Assembly: GCF_004792415.1 (NCBI RefSeq)
Contig: NZ_CP038853.1
Coordinates: 868,001-932,000 of the forward strand
DNA length: 64,000 bases
Reading direction: 5' to 3'
Source of the DNA: Pantoea vagans
GTDB taxonomy: Bacteria; Pseudomonadota; Gammaproteobacteria; Enterobacterales; Enterobacteriaceae
Part shown: positions 12,652 to 22,723 of the stretch, in pieces
How positions within the stretch are numbered: the first letter of the stretch is position 1
Layout: each line of letters begins with the position of its first letter
Notes under the pieces: generated by a model
Told to the model about the DNA's origin: nothing
Databases searched by the model: none
The model's input: the letters and a program-made list of their open reading frames with translations, nothing else
Program-made: the position numbers and the translations under genes

Positions 12652-13560
12652 ATGGACCAAAAACGACTCACTCATCTGCGTCAGCTGGAGGCGGAGAGTA
12701 TCCACATCATTCGCGAAGTGGCGGCGGAGTTCAGCAATCCGGTGATGATGTACTCTATCGGCAAAGACTCCTCGGTGATGCTGCATCTGGCGCGTAAAGC
12801 CTTTTATCCGGGCACGCTGCCGTTCCCGCTGCTGCATGTGGATACCGGCTGGAAATTCCGTGAAATGTACGAGTTCCGCGACCGCACCGTGAAAGCGATG
12901 GGCGCAGAGTTGCTGGTTCACCGCAATCCGGAAGGCGTGGCGATGGGGATTAACCCCTTTGTCCACGGCAGTGCCAAACACACTGACATCATGAAGACCG
13001 AAGGGCTGAAGCAGGCGCTGAACAAATACGGTTTCGATGCGGCCTTTGGTGGCGCACGTCGTGATGAAGAGAAGTCACGCGCCAAAGAGCGTATCTACTC
13101 CTTCCGTGACCGCTTCCACCGCTGGGATCCAAAAAACCAGCGTCCTGAGCTGTGGCACAACTACAACGGCCAGATCAACAAGGGCGAAAGCATCCGCGTC
13201 TTCCCGCTGTCGAACTGGACTGAACTGGATATCTGGCAGTACATCTTCCTGGAAAACATCGAGATCGTGCCGCTCTATCTTGCCGCGCCGCGTCCGGTGC
13301 TGGAGCGTGATGGCATGCTGATGATGATCGATGACGATCGCATCAACCTGCAGCCGGGTGAAGAGATCACCCAGCGGATGGTCCGTTTCCGTACGCTCGG
13401 CTGCTGGCCGCTGACTGGTGCGGTAGAGTCTGAAGCGCAGACGCTGCCGGAGATCATCGAAGAGATGCTGGTCTCCACCACCAGCGAGCGTCAGGGCCGC
13501 ATGATCGATCGCGATCAGTCCGGTTCGATGGAACTGAAAAAACGCCAGGGTTACTTCTAA
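12652..13560 (+). CDS. cysD: Sulfate adenylyltransferase subunit 2
   Basis: Catalytic subunit that forms adenosine phosphosulfate (APS) from ATP and sulfate, driven by GTP hydrolysis on CysN. At 302 aa it has the E. coli length. The PP-loop [14 protein letters not shown] (about 33-46) and the [15 protein letters not shown] segment (about 131-145) identify the family, as does the C-terminal LKKRQGYF. It follows cysG by 9 bp and precedes cysN by 11 bp with an AAGGAG ribosome site. Confidence 0.97.
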   Translation: MDQKRLTHLRQLEAESIHIIREVAAEFSNPVMMYSIGKDSSVMLHLARKAFYPGTLPFPLLHVDTGWKFREMYEFRDRTVKAMGAELLVHRNPEGVAMGINPFVHGSAKHTDIMKTEGLKQALNKYGFDAAFGGARRDEEKSRAKERIYSFRDRFHRWDPKNQRPELWHNYNGQINKGESIRVFPLSNWTELDIWQYIFLENIEIVPLYLAAPRPVLERDGMLMMIDDDRINLQPGEEITQRMVRFRTLGCWPLTGAVESEAQTLPEIIEEMLVSTTSERQGRMIDRDQSGSMELKKRQGYF

Positions 13561-13571
13561 GGAGACGCCAG

Positions 13572-14999
13572 ATGAATACCGTAATAGCACAACAGATTGC
13601 CGACCAGGGCGGCGTTGAAGCCTGGCTGACCGCTCAACAGCATAAGAGCCTGCTGCGTTTTCTGACCTGCGGCAGCGTTGACGACGGAAAAAGTACCCTG
13701 ATTGGTCGTCTGCTGCACGACACCCGTCAGATCTATGAAGATCAGCTTTCATCACTGCACAACGACAGCAAGCGTCACGGCACCCAGGGCGAGAAGCTCG
13801 ATCTGGCGCTGCTGGTGGATGGTCTGCAGGCTGAGCGTGAGCAGGGCATTACCATTGATGTGGCCTACCGCTACTTCTCTACCGAAAAGCGTAAATTCAT
13901 TATTGCGGATACGCCGGGACATGAGCAGTACACCCGCAACATGGCGACTGGCGCGTCAACCTGCGATCTGGCGATTCTGCTGATCGATGCGCGTAAAGGC
14001 GTACTGGATCAGACCCGCCGTCACAGCTTTATCTCGACGCTGCTGGGCATCAAGCACCTGGTGGTGGCGATCAACAAGATGGACCTGGTGGAGTACGAGC
14101 AGGAACGCTTCGAGCAGATCAAACAGGATTACCTCGACTTTGCTGCCCAGCTGCCGGAAGACCTTGATATCCGCTTTGTGCCGATGTCAGCGCTGGAAGG
14201 GGATAACGTCGCCTCTGCCAGCCAGACTATGCCGTGGTACAGCGGCCCGACCCTGCTGGATGTGCTGGAAACCGTGGAGCTGAAGCGCGTTGTCGATCAT
14301 CAGCCGATGCGTTTCCCGGTGCAGTATGTCAACCGTCCCAACCTGGATTTCCGTGGCTATGCCGGTACCCTGGCGTCAGGCAGCGTGCAGGTCGGCCAGC
14401 GCGTAAAAGTGCTGCCGTCTGGCGTAGAGTCGACGATTGCCCGCATTGTGACTTTTGATGGCGATCTGCAGGAAGCGGGTGCAGGTGAAGCGATCACCCT
14501 GGTACTACAGGATGAGATTGATATCAGCCGTGGCGATCTGCTGGTGGATGCCGGCGAAGCGCTGTCGGCGGTGCAGTCTGCCAGCGTTGATGTGGTCTGG
14601 ATGGCGGAACAGCCGCTGCAGGCCGGTCAGAGCTATGATCTGAAAATCGCCGGTAAGAAAACCCGTGGTCGCGTTGAGAAGGTGCTGCATCAGGTTGAGA
14701 TCAACTCGCTGGAGACGCGTAAGGTCGATACACTACCGCTGAACGGTATTGGTCGCATTGAGATCACCTTTGACGAACCGATGGTGCTCGACAGCTATCA
14801 GCAGAACCCGGTAACCGGCGGCATGATCTTTATCGATCGCCTGAGCAACGTCACCGTGGGTGCCGGCATGATCCATCAGCCAAACCATGATGCGCCGGTT
14901 AACAGCGGCGAGTTCAGCGCGTTTGAGCTGGAACTGAATGCGCTGGTGCGTCGTCACTTCCCACACTGGAACGCGCGCGACCTGCTGGGCGGTCAATAA
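13572..14999 (+). CDS. cysN: Sulfate adenylyltransferase subunit 1 (GTPase)
   Basis: An EF-Tu-like GTPase that activates CysD. At 475 aa it is the standalone enterobacterial form, not the CysNC fusion. G motifs are visible: [16 protein letters not shown] (G1), the [17 protein letters not shown] region (G3) and INKMDLV (G4). Two beta-barrel domains follow from about residue 240. The stop overlaps the cysC start (TAATG), indicating coupled translation. Confidence 0.97.
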   Translation: MNTVIAQQIADQGGVEAWLTAQQHKSLLRFLTCGSVDDGKSTLIGRLLHDTRQIYEDQLSSLHNDSKRHGTQGEKLDLALLVDGLQAEREQGITIDVAYRYFSTEKRKFIIADTPGHEQYTRNMATGASTCDLAILLIDARKGVLDQTRRHSFISTLLGIKHLVVAINKMDLVEYEQERFEQIKQDYLDFAAQLPEDLDIRFVPMSALEGDNVASASQTMPWYSGPTLLDVLETVELKRVVDHQPMRFPVQYVNRPNLDFRGYAGTLASGSVQVGQRVKVLPSGVESTIARIVTFDGDLQEAGAGEAITLVLQDEIDISRGDLLVDAGEALSAVQSASVDVVWMAEQPLQAGQSYDLKIAGKKTRGRVEKVLHQVEINSLETRKVDTLPLNGIGRIEITFDEPMVLDSYQQNPVTGGMIFIDRLSNVTVGAGMIHQPNHDAPVNSGEFSAFELELNALVRRHFPHWNARDLLGGQ

Positions 15000-15604
15000 T
15001 GGCGCAGCACGATGATAACGTGGTGTGGCATGACCATCCGGTAACACGCGCTTCTCGCGAGCAGCAGCACGGCCATCAGGGCGTGGTGCTGTGGTTCACC
15101 GGGCTTTCGGGCTCGGGGAAATCCACCGTCGCAGGTGCGCTGGAGCAGGCGCTGCACCGCATCGGTGTCAGCACCTATCTGCTGGATGGTGACAATGTGC
15201 GTCACGGCCTCTGTCGTGACCTCGGCTTCAGCGATGATGACCGCAAGGAGAACATCCGTCGGGTCGGTGAAGTGGCGAAACTGATGGTGGATGCCGGACT
15301 CGTGGTGCTCACCGCCTTTATTTCGCCGCATCGCGCCGAGCGTCAGATGGTGCGCGACCTGCTGGAGCCAGGGCAGTTTATCGAGGTGTTTGTCGATACG
15401 CCGTTAGCCGTGTGTGAAGCGCGCGATCCGAAAGGGTTATATCGCAAAGCACGCGCCGGTGAGCTGCGTAATTTCACCGGCATCGACAGCGTCTATGAGG
15501 CGCCAGACAGCCCGGAAATCCAGCTGGATGGCGAACAATTGGTTACAAAACTGGCCGCCCAATTGTTAGACCTGCTGCGCGACCGCGATATCATCAGATC
15601 CTGA
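14999..15604 (+). CDS. cysC: Adenylylsulfate (APS) kinase
   Basis: Phosphorylates APS to PAPS, the substrate of CysH. At 201 aa it is the usual length. The P-loop is [15 protein letters not shown] (about 36-50), followed by [10 protein letters not shown] and [14 protein letters not shown]. It is the last enzyme gene of cysG-cysD-cysN-cysC; a palindrome follows 8 bp after the stop. Confidence 0.97.
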   Translation: MAQHDDNVVWHDHPVTRASREQQHGHQGVVLWFTGLSGSGKSTVAGALEQALHRIGVSTYLLDGDNVRHGLCRDLGFSDDDRKENIRRVGEVAKLMVDAGLVVLTAFISPHRAERQMVRDLLEPGQFIEVFVDTPLAVCEARDPKGLYRKARAGELRNFTGIDSVYEAPDSPEIQLDGEQLVTKLAAQLLDLLRDRDIIRS

Positions 15605-15611
15605 AGAGACA

Positions 15612-15635
15612 GCGGCAGATCGTCTGATCTGCCGC
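15612..15635 (+). other. Perfect hairpin after cysC
   Basis: A 10-bp perfect stem (15612-15621 with 15626-15635, GCGGCAGATC) around GTCT. No T-run follows, so it may protect the cysC mRNA end or be a weak or Rho-assisted stop. Confidence 0.6.
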
Positions 15636-15656
15636 CCTCGCGCCAACAGGATGCCT

Positions 15657-15977
15657 ATGCAGAACATTACCCCAATGCTCGCCCGTAAAGATGACTCCGC
15701 CCCGGATGAGCCACGCTCACTGCTGCCGGGCGGCGTTATCGGTTTTCTTGCTTACGGGTGTGCGCTGGCGATCCCTTTCCTGCTGTTCGGTTCTAACACG
15801 CTGTTTTTCTTTCTCTATACCTGGCCATTCTTTCTGGCGCTGTTGCCGGTCGCCGTGGTTACGGGTATTGCACTGAATACGCTGCTGAGCGGGCAGTGGC
15901 TCTGGGCCGCGCTCGCCACCGTGATTATGGTGGTCACGCTCTTCTGGTTAATGTTCTCCTTTCTCTCCGGCTGGTAA
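15657..15977 (+). CDS. ygbE: YgbE family inner membrane protein (DUF3561)
   Basis: A 106-aa protein with three predicted membrane segments: about 25-42 (VIGFLAYGCALAIPFLLF), 45-67 (LFFFLYTWPFFLALLPVAVVTGI) and 79-102. TLFFFLYTWPFFLALLPVAVV is nearly identical to E. coli YgbE, which also lies between cysC and ftsB. Function is unknown. ATG 15657 is preferred over ATG 15651 because AGGA sits five bases before it; the longer form has 108 aa. Confidence 0.85.
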   Translation: MQNITPMLARKDDSAPDEPRSLLPGGVIGFLAYGCALAIPFLLFGSNTLFFFLYTWPFFLALLPVAVVTGIALNTLLSGQWLWAALATVIMVVTLFWLMFSFLSGW

Positions 15978-16146
15978 GCCATCACTGCGCCCGTGCTGAT
16001 GTGCAAACGCATCGGCAGGTTACAAATCTTTTCCCGCCAGAATCGGTACTCATTGCGCATACGCGCAGCAAAGCATGCCATTTTCGCCACTGGTGTGGAG
16101 TCCTGTGCAAAGTTATGGGATGATTGGGCCGTTTTTAGGGGGCGGG

Positions 16147-16464
16147 ATGGGAAAACTGACGTTACTGTTATTGGTGCTGCTAGGCTGGCTGCAATATTCA
16201 TTGTGGCTGGGGAAAAATGGCATCCATGACTATACGCGCGTCAATGATGATGTCGCGGTGCAACAGGCAAACAATGCCAAACTGAAATCGCGAAACGATC
16301 AGCTGTTTGCCGAAATTGACGACCTCAATGGCGGCTCGGAAGCGATCGAGGAGCGTGCACGCAATGAACTGGGCATGATTAAGCCCGGTGAGACTTTCTA
16401 TCGTCTGGTGCCTGACCAGAACAAACGCAACGCGCAACAAGCAGCGCAAAACCAACAACGATAA
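16147..16464 (+). CDS. ftsB: Cell division protein FtsB
   Basis: A bitopic inner-membrane divisome protein that forms the FtsQ-FtsB-FtsL complex controlling FtsWI septal synthesis. It has 105 aa. The single membrane helix is about residues 3-20 ([18 protein letters not shown]), then comes a periplasmic coiled coil with [28 protein letters not shown] and the conserved [18 protein letters not shown]. The frame is open upstream to 16075, but ATG 16147 gives the family N-terminus MGKL. It is 3 bp from ispD. Confidence 0.95.
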   Translation: MGKLTLLLLVLLGWLQYSLWLGKNGIHDYTRVNDDVAVQQANNAKLKSRNDQLFAEIDDLNGGSEAIEERARNELGMIKPGETFYRLVPDQNKRNAQQAAQNQQR

Positions 16465-16467
16465 AAC

Positions 16468-17184
16468 ATGAACACTCTGGCCTCCCTTGCGGATGTGATT
16501 GCCGTGGTGCCCGCTGCCGGGATCGGCAGTCGCATGCAGGCAACCTGTCCGAAGCAGTATCTGACGATTGGTCAGCACACCCTTCTGGAACACAGCATTG
16601 CACGTCTGTTTTCCCATCCCGCCATCAGACAGGTGATTGTTGCCCTCAGCCCCGATGACGAGCACTTTGCTTCCCTGCCGCTGGCACGCGATCCGCGCGT
16701 GCTCAGGGTGACAGGCGGAGAGACCCGTGCCGAATCGGTGCTGGCCGGACTTCAGGCCGCTCAGGGCTCCGCCTGGGTGCTGGTGCATGACGCTGCGCGT
16801 CCCTGTCTGCATCCCGACGATCTCCAGCAACTGCTCAACGTGCGCGAACAGAGCCACGTAGGCGGAATTCTGGCCGCGCCCGTGCGCGACACGATGAAGC
16901 GGGGCGAGCCGGGCAAAGCGGCAGTGGCTCATACCGTAGAACGTGACGATCTCTGGCACGCCTTAACGCCGCAATTTTTCCCTCATGCGCTGCTCACCGC
17001 CTGCCTGACGCGGGCGCTGGCAGAAGGCGCGACCATCACCGATGAAGCGTCGGCGCTGGAGTATTGCGGCTACCATCCGCTATTAGTCAGCGGACGCAGT
17101 GATAACATCAAAGTCACCCGGCCAGAAGATCTGGCGCTGGCGGCTTTTTATCTGAGTCAGATTCAATTAAAGGAGAGCGCATGA
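16468..17184 (+). CDS. ispD: 2-C-methyl-D-erythritol 4-phosphate cytidylyltransferase
   Basis: Third step of the MEP isoprenoid pathway: joins CTP and MEP to give CDP-methylerythritol. At 238 aa it is full length. The nucleotide-binding [20 protein letters not shown] (about 13-32), [11 protein letters not shown] and the late [15 protein letters not shown] are diagnostic. It overlaps ispF by 4 nt (ATGA), coupling two enzymes of the same pathway. Confidence 0.97.
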   Translation: MNTLASLADVIAVVPAAGIGSRMQATCPKQYLTIGQHTLLEHSIARLFSHPAIRQVIVALSPDDEHFASLPLARDPRVLRVTGGETRAESVLAGLQAAQGSAWVLVHDAARPCLHPDDLQQLLNVREQSHVGGILAAPVRDTMKRGEPGKAAVAHTVERDDLWHALTPQFFPHALLTACLTRALAEGATITDEASALEYCGYHPLLVSGRSDNIKVTRPEDLALAAFYLSQIQLKESA

Positions 17185-17666
17185 TGCGTATCGGTCACGG
17201 TTTTGACGTTCACGCCTTTGGCGGAGAAGGTCCGTTAGTGATTGGCGGTGTGCGGATCCCGTTTGAACACGGTTTTATCGCCCATTCCGATGGCGATGTG
17301 GCGCTGCATGCGCTGACTGACGCCCTGCTGGGCGCAGTAGCGATGGGCGATATCGGCAAGCTGTTTCCCGACACCGATCCGGCCTTTAAAGGGGCGGACA
17401 GCCGCGGCCTGCTGCGTGAGGCCTGGCGTCGTATCGAAGCCAAAGGCTATCGTATCGGTAATGTCGACGTTACGATTATTGCTCAGGCACCGAAAATGCT
17501 GCCGCATGTGCCACAGATGCGTATCAACATCGCAGAAGACTTAGGCTGCCACATGGATGCGGTCAACGTCAAAGCGACCACCACCGAGAAGCTCGGCTTT
17601 ACCGGACGCGGCGAAGGCATCGCCTGTGAAGCGGTCGCGTTAGTCCTGAAAGCTGACAGCCAATGA
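17181..17666 (+). CDS. ispF: 2-C-methyl-D-erythritol 2,4-cyclodiphosphate synthase
   Basis: Cyclises CDP-methylerythritol 2-phosphate to the cyclodiphosphate. It has 161 aa from ATG 17181, or 160 from the adjacent ATG 17184, which matches the usual [10 protein letters not shown] start. The metal-binding Asp and His of [10 protein letters not shown] and the [20 protein letters not shown] helix are present, as is [19 protein letters not shown] at the C-terminus. It overlaps ispD and truD by 4 nt each. Confidence 0.97.
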   Translation: MMRIGHGFDVHAFGGEGPLVIGGVRIPFEHGFIAHSDGDVALHALTDALLGAVAMGDIGKLFPDTDPAFKGADSRGLLREAWRRIEAKGYRIGNVDVTIIAQAPKMLPHVPQMRINIAEDLGCHMDAVNVKATTTEKLGFTGRGEGIACEAVALVLKADSQ

Positions 17667-18703
17667 CGCTGAATTACCTGCACGGCACGCCCGTCGCTTC
17701 CGGCGTGATCAAAGCTAACCCGGAAGATTTCGTGGTGGTGGAAGACCTCGGCTATGGCGCGGATGGTGAAGGTGAGCACTTACTAGTGCGCATCCGCAAA
17801 GTCGGGGCCAATACCCGCTTTGTGGCGGAGGCGCTGGCTAAGTATCTTGGTATTCATCAGCGCGACATGAGCTATGCCGGGATGAAAGACCGCCATGCGG
17901 TCACGGAGCAGACTCTCTGTTTCCGTCTGCCAGGCAATGCGATGCCCGATCTGCGCGGTTTTTCGCTGGAAGGCGTCGACATTCTGCAGGTGGTGCGCCA
18001 CAAGCGTAAGCTGCGCATCGGCGCACTGGCGGGAAATGCGTTCCGGCTGGTTATCCGCCAGATCAGCGACCGCGATGCGGTTGAAACGCGTCTGGTGCAG
18101 GTTCGTGATGCGGGCGCGCCCAACTATTTTGGTGAACAGCGCTTTGGCCGCGGCGGCAATAACCTGGTGATGGCGGAGAAGTGGGCGCGCAATGAGATTA
18201 TTATTCGCGACCGCAACAAACGCAGCCTGATGCTTTCTGCTGCACGCAGTGCGCTGTTTAATCAGGTGACCAGCGCGCGTCTGCAACAGCAGGGCAGCCT
18301 GACGCAGGCGCTCAACGGCGATGCTTTGCAGCTGACTGGCCGTGGCAGCTGGTTTGTCGCCCAGCCAGATGAACTCGCAGAGTCACAGCGCCGGGTTGAA
18401 CAGCATGAGCTGCGCATTACCGCGCCGCTGCCGGGATGCGGCGAGCCTGGCCCGCAGGCTGACGCACTGGCCTTTGAACAGCAGGCGCTGGCGGATGAGT
18501 CGCTGCTGCTGGGATTGATTGAACGTGAGAAGGTCGATGCTGCCCGCCGCGCTATGCTGGTGGTGCCGCGCGATATGCAGTGGAGCTGGTGGGATGACGT
18601 TACGCTGGAACTGTCGTTCTGGCTGCCTGCGGGTAGCTTTGCCACCAGCGTGGTCCGGGAGCTGCTGACTCAAACGGATTCGCCCGATCAGCCTGATGAG
18701 TAA
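17663..18703 (+). CDS. truD: tRNA pseudouridine(13) synthase
   Basis: Converts U13 to pseudouridine in tRNA-Glu. It has 346 aa. The catalytic aspartate is Asp76 in [13 protein letters not shown], and the [14 protein letters not shown] motif of the TRUD insertion domain follows. It is coupled to ispF by a 4-nt overlap. In E. coli surE follows almost directly; here 192 bp with a hairpin intervene. Confidence 0.96.
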   Translation: MTLNYLHGTPVASGVIKANPEDFVVVEDLGYGADGEGEHLLVRIRKVGANTRFVAEALAKYLGIHQRDMSYAGMKDRHAVTEQTLCFRLPGNAMPDLRGFSLEGVDILQVVRHKRKLRIGALAGNAFRLVIRQISDRDAVETRLVQVRDAGAPNYFGEQRFGRGGNNLVMAEKWARNEIIIRDRNKRSLMLSAARSALFNQVTSARLQQQGSLTQALNGDALQLTGRGSWFVAQPDELAESQRRVEQHELRITAPLPGCGEPGPQADALAFEQQALADESLLLGLIEREKVDAARRAMLVVPRDMQWSWWDDVTLELSFWLPAGSFATSVVRELLTQTDSPDQPDE

Positions 18704-18710
18704 TCTTCGC

Positions 18711-18744
18711 TGCAACATGACCCGACATTGTGGGTAATGTTGCG
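18711..18744 (+). other. Hairpin in the truD-surE spacer
   Basis: TGCAACAT-g-ACCC (18711-18723) pairs with GGGT-a-ATGTTGCG (18732-18744) with one mismatch and an 8-nt loop. No T-run. It lies in a 192-bp spacer (18704-18895) with no convincing gene; a promoter for surE may lie in it. Confidence 0.5.
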
Positions 18745-18895
18745 GCAAACCCCCACCGTCGTGTGATTTACGCCTACCACTTCCTTGCGTGCCTCGCTAG
18801 AATGCAAAAATCGCTGTCCATTCATCACCTGTTGCCATGCCGTTCAAACAGGTTCAGTCACGGCGACCAGTCGAATAAAAAAAGGTCAGAACGAA

Positions 18896-19657
18896 ATGCG
18901 GATATTGCTCAGCAACGATGACGGCATTCATGCGCCAGGCATTCAGACTCTGGCAAACGCTCTGCGGCAGATTGCTGACGTGCAGGTTGTTGCTCCCGAT
19001 CGTAACCGAAGCGGTGCCTCTAACTCCTTAACGCTGGAAACACCTCTGCGTACTTTCACCCATGAAAACGGCGATATCGCCGTTCAGATGGGTACCCCGA
19101 CCGATTGCGTCTATCTGGGGGTGAATGCGCTGATGCAGCCGCGTCCTGACATTGTCGTGTCAGGCATCAATGCCGGTCCCAATCTGGGTGACGATGTCAT
19201 CTACTCCGGCACGGTGGCGGCGGCGATGGAAGGGCGGCATCTTGGTTTACCGGCGATAGCGGTTTCACTTAACGGTCATCAGCACTACGCCACCGCGGCA
19301 GCGGTGACCTGCGCGCTCCTCAGGGCGCTGACGCATGAACCGCTGCGCACCGGCCGCATTCTCAACATCAATGTCCCCGATTTGCCGCTGGCCGAACTCA
19401 AAGGCATCCGCGTGACGCGCTGTGGCAGTCGCCATCCGGCGGATCAGGTGATTGCGCAGCAGGATCCGCGTGGCAATACCCTCTACTGGATTGGCCCGCC
19501 GGGCGAAAAACTGGATGCGGGCCCGGATACGGACTTTGCCGCCGTGGATCAGGGTTACGTTTCTGTAACCGCACTGCATGTCGATTTAACGGCGCACAGT
19601 GCGCAGAACGTGCTTAGTGACTGGTTGGCTAAAGCTGAGGTGAACCTGGCATGGTGA
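18896..19657 (+). CDS. surE: 5'/3'-nucleotidase SurE
   Basis: A metal-dependent phosphatase acting on nucleoside monophosphates and short polyphosphate, linked to stationary-phase survival. From ATG 18896 it has 253 aa, identical to the E. coli length. The start [15 protein letters not shown] contains the metal-binding Asp8-Asp9, followed by [13 protein letters not shown] and [20 protein letters not shown]. The open frame continues upstream to 18785 without family similarity. It overlaps pcm by 7 nt. Confidence 0.96.
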   Translation: MRILLSNDDGIHAPGIQTLANALRQIADVQVVAPDRNRSGASNSLTLETPLRTFTHENGDIAVQMGTPTDCVYLGVNALMQPRPDIVVSGINAGPNLGDDVIYSGTVAAAMEGRHLGLPAIAVSLNGHQHYATAAAVTCALLRALTHEPLRTGRILNINVPDLPLAELKGIRVTRCGSRHPADQVIAQQDPRGNTLYWIGPPGEKLDAGPDTDFAAVDQGYVSVTALHVDLTAHSAQNVLSDWLAKAEVNLAW

Positions 19658-20277
19658 ATCGGCGTATTGAGACACTGCTGTCACAACTGCGTCAGCAGGG
19701 TATTGATGATGAAAACCTGCTGAAAGCCATCAGCGAGGTGCCGCGCGAACGGTTTATCGACGAGGCATTTGAGCATAAAGCCTGGGACAATGTGGCCTTG
19801 CCTATCGGCTCCGGTCAGACGATCTCACAGCCTTATATGGTCGCGCGGATGACCGCGTTGCTCGGGCTGAATCCGCATTCGCGTGTACTGGAGATTGGTA
19901 CGGGTTCCGGGTATCAGACAGCGATTCTTGCCCATCTGGTAGACCATGTTTATTCAGTAGAACGCATCAAAGGGCTGCAATGGCAGGCCAAACGTCGTCT
20001 GAAACAGCTGGATCTGCATAATGTCTCAACCCGCCATGGCGATGGCTGGCAGGGCTGGCCTTCTCGCGGTCCGTTCGATGCCATCATTGTTACCGCCGCG
20101 CCACCGGAAATTCCGATTGCGCTGATAGCACAACTGGCAGAAGGCGGCATTATGGTGCTGCCGGTTGGCGAAGATCAGCAGGTACTGAAGCGCCTGCGTC
20201 GTCAGGGCGAAGAGGTCACGGAAGAGATCATTGAACCGGTGCGTTTTGTTCCGCTGGTACAGGGCGATCTCGCCTGA
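19651..20277 (+). CDS. pcm: Protein-L-isoaspartate O-methyltransferase
   Basis: Repairs isoaspartyl residues in damaged proteins by SAM-dependent methylation. It has 208 aa, the usual length. It shows the [13 protein letters not shown] segment, the SAM motif [16 protein letters not shown] (about 80-95) and the [14 protein letters not shown] motif. It sits in surE-pcm-nlpD-rpoS, a stationary-phase cluster conserved across enterobacteria. Confidence 0.97.
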   Translation: MVNRRIETLLSQLRQQGIDDENLLKAISEVPRERFIDEAFEHKAWDNVALPIGSGQTISQPYMVARMTALLGLNPHSRVLEIGTGSGYQTAILAHLVDHVYSVERIKGLQWQAKRRLKQLDLHNVSTRHGDGWQGWPSRGPFDAIIVTAAPPEIPIALIAQLAEGGIMVLPVGEDQQVLKRLRRQGEEVTEEIIEPVRFVPLVQGDLA

Positions 20278-20439
20278 CGCTCTTCGTATTTCTTCACAAC
20301 TGTTTCATGGCACCACCTGGTTGATATTGTTACTATCCAGTTTATTCAACGAAAACACAGATTTTATCGCGCCGCGCAGAGCATTCTGCTGGCCGGTACA
20401 GTGAAACAGATAGATCAGCGTTGCCATCACGGGGGATTA

Positions 20440-21540
20440 ATGAGCACGGGAAGCACACTTTTTCAGTTACGCCGTCTGGCGGCACTTTCACTGGTAGGAT
20501 TCTGGCTGGCAGGCTGCAGCTCTGGCGACAACTCACAGGCACCGATCAGTCGCGTTGGCGATGATGGCGGCATGATGAACAGCCAGGCTGGCGCAGGCCC
20601 GGTTTCGGGTGGTGTGCCTGCTGCGCCGTCTCAGGGACAAATGTTAAGCAGAAATTCAGCATCTGTCCCCAGCAATGGCGGAATGGTTAGTACCAACAGT
20701 AATGTTGAGATGCAGAACGGCCGGATCGTGTACAACCGCAGTTACCAGAATATTCCTAAGGGTAGCTACTCCGGTGAAACGTATACCGTTAAGCGCGGAG
20801 ACACCTTGTTTTACATTGCCTGGATTACCGGCAATGATTTCCGTGATTTAGCCCAGCGCAACAACGTTGCCGCGCCATACAGCCTGAATGTGGGTCAGAC
20901 TTTACAGATTGGTAACGGGTCGGGTCAGCCGATTACCGGTGGCAATCCCATTACCGTTGCTGATGCAACGCAGGGCGGCGTTCCGGCGGCGCCACAAATT
21001 AAATCGCCTGCTGTTGCACAGCAACCTGTTATTACGTATTCTGATGATTCAGGTAATTCGGGTGGCAGCAAATTGTTGCCTTCGAAAGGAGCAAATGTTG
21101 CAACGACAACAGCTCCGGTGGTTACCGCACCCCCAACGGTTAGCAGTACTACCAACAGTTCAACGCCGGTCGGAAGCTGGCGCTGGCCGACTGACGGGAA
21201 GATTATCGATAACTTCTCTGCCGCCGAAGGTGGCAATAAAGGTATCGATATCGCCGGGACGCGCGGACAGTCTGTGGTTGCCACTGCTTCAGGACGAGTG
21301 GTTTACGCAGGTAACGCACTCCGGGGTTACGGTAATTTAATCATCATTAAACACAACGATGATTACCTGAGCGCCTACGCCCACAACGATACAATGCTGG
21401 TTCGGGAACAACAGGAAGTTAAGGCGGGGCAAAAGATCGCTACCATGGGTAGCACCGGAACCAGTTCAGTCAGATTACACTTTGAAATTCGTTACAAGGG
21501 GAAATCCGTAAACCCGTTGCGTTATTTACCGCAGCGATAA
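20440..21540 (+). CDS. nlpD: Murein hydrolase activator lipoprotein NlpD
   Basis: An outer-membrane lipoprotein that activates the amidase AmiC at the septum. It has 366 aa from ATG 20440, preceded by GGGGGA; an in-frame GTG at 20401 would add 13 unconserved residues. The lipobox is LAGC with Cys26. A LysM domain ([19 protein letters not shown], about 114-160) follows, then a Pro/Thr/Ser-rich linker and a C-terminal M23/LytM domain. That domain is degenerate: NKGID replaces H-x3-D and LHFEIR replaces H-x-H, as expected for an activator without enzymatic zinc. The main rpoS promoter usually lies inside this gene. Confidence 0.95.
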   Translation: MSTGSTLFQLRRLAALSLVGFWLAGCSSGDNSQAPISRVGDDGGMMNSQAGAGPVSGGVPAAPSQGQMLSRNSASVPSNGGMVSTNSNVEMQNGRIVYNRSYQNIPKGSYSGETYTVKRGDTLFYIAWITGNDFRDLAQRNNVAAPYSLNVGQTLQIGNGSGQPITGGNPITVADATQGGVPAAPQIKSPAVAQQPVITYSDDSGNSGGSKLLPSKGANVATTTAPVVTAPPTVSSTTNSSTPVGSWRWPTDGKIIDNFSAAEGGNKGIDIAGTRGQSVVATASGRVVYAGNALRGYGNLIIIKHNDDYLSAYAHNDTMLVREQQEVKAGQKIATMGSTGTSSVRLHFEIRYKGKSVNPLRYLPQR

Positions 21541-21597
21541 TCCGGCAGAACAAACCCTTTTTATGTTCTGCCCTGGAATCACGGGTAGGAGCCGCTT
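21541..21597 (+). promoter_or_regulatory. rpoS leader hairpin and ribosome site
   Basis: A 9-bp perfect stem GGCAGAACA/TGTTCTGCC (21544-21552 with 21564-21572) with an 11-nt loop precedes TCACGGGTAGGAG, the rpoS ribosome site. The corresponding E. coli element is part of the inhibitory leader opened by DsrA, RprA and ArcZ. Pairing to local sRNAs is not tested here. Confidence 0.6.
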
Positions 21598-22590
21598 ATG
21601 AGCCAGAATACGCTGAAAGTAAACGAGTTACATGAGAACGCGGAATTCGATGAGAACGGAGCTGAAATTTTTGACGAGAAGGCCCTTGTTGAAAATGAAG
21701 CCAGTGATAGCGACGTAGCGGAAGAAGAGTTGCTATCACAGGGTGCGACGCAGCGTGTATTAGATGCGACGCAGCTCTATCTTGGGGAGATTGGCTATTC
21801 TCCGTTGTTAACGGCAGAGGAAGAAGTTTTCTTCGCTCGCCGTGCATTGCGGGGTGATATCCCTTCCCGTCGTCGCATGATCGAAAGTAACTTACGCCTG
21901 GTGGTGAAAATCGCCCGTCGTTACAGCAATCGTGGTTTAGCACTGCTGGACCTGATTGAAGAAGGTAACCTCGGCCTGATTCGCGCCGTAGAGAAATTTG
22001 ACCCGGAGCGTGGGTTCCGTTTCTCAACGTACGCCACCTGGTGGATTCGTCAGACTATTGAACGGGCGATCATGAATCAAACCCGTACCATTCGTCTGCC
22101 GATTCACATTGTTAAAGAACTGAATGTTTATCTGCGTACCGCGCGTGAACTTTCCCACAAGCTCGACCATGAGCCAAGTGCGGAAGAGATCGCCGAGCAG
22201 CTTGATAAACCGGTTGATGACGTAAGCCGTATGTTACGTCTCAACGAACGCATTACCTCAGTTGATACGCCATTAGGCGGTGATTCTGAAAAAGCGCTGC
22301 TGGATATTCTGGCCGATGAGAAAGATAACGGCCCGGAAGACACCACGCAGGACGATGATATGAAACAAAGCATCGTCAAGTGGCTGTTCGAACTGAACGC
22401 CAAGCAGCGTGAAGTGCTGGCGCGTCGTTTCGGCCTGTTAGGCTATGAAGCGGCAACGCTTGAGGATGTGGGTCGTGAAATCGGCTTAACCCGTGAGCGT
22501 GTACGTCAGATTCAGGTTGAAGGTTTGCGCCGTCTGCGCGAAATCCTGCAGGCGCAGGGTCTCAACATTGAAGCACTGTTTCGTGAATAA
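21598..22590 (+). CDS. rpoS: RNA polymerase sigma factor RpoS (sigma-S)
   Basis: Master sigma factor of the general stress response and stationary phase. At 330 aa it matches E. coli. Region 1.2 ([21 protein letters not shown]), region 2 with [18 protein letters not shown] and [17 protein letters not shown], region 3, and the region 4 helix-turn-helix [27 protein letters not shown] (about 287-313) are intact. The acidic N-terminus is normal. An intrinsic terminator follows, and mutS converges from the other side. Confidence 0.98.
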   Translation: MSQNTLKVNELHENAEFDENGAEIFDEKALVENEASDSDVAEEELLSQGATQRVLDATQLYLGEIGYSPLLTAEEEVFFARRALRGDIPSRRRMIESNLRLVVKIARRYSNRGLALLDLIEEGNLGLIRAVEKFDPERGFRFSTYATWWIRQTIERAIMNQTRTIRLPIHIVKELNVYLRTARELSHKLDHEPSAEEIAEQLDKPVDDVSRMLRLNERITSVDTPLGGDSEKALLDILADEKDNGPEDTTQDDDMKQSIVKWLFELNAKQREVLARRFGLLGYEAATLEDVGREIGLTRERVRQIQVEGLRRLREILQAQGLNIEALFRE

Positions 22591-22626
22591 TCGTCTGTAA
22601 GATGGTCTGAGTTCGAATGCAAAAAG

Positions 22627-22652
22627 CGGTGGTGAAAACCACCGTTTTTTTT
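22627..22652 (+). terminator. Intrinsic terminator of rpoS
   Basis: CGGTGGT-GAAA-ACCACCG (22627-22644) followed by eight T. Confidence 0.9.
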
Positions 22653-22723
22653 ATGCCTGCAGAAAAGTGATTTACAGAGAAATGCCAGCGCCACACCGTG
22701 CGTTTACACGATGCGGCGTGCTA

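Noticed and set aside
18730..18921. 63-codon frame in the truD-surE spacer
   Set aside because: Overlaps the surE start in another frame and has no similarity; the spacer is better read as regulatory.
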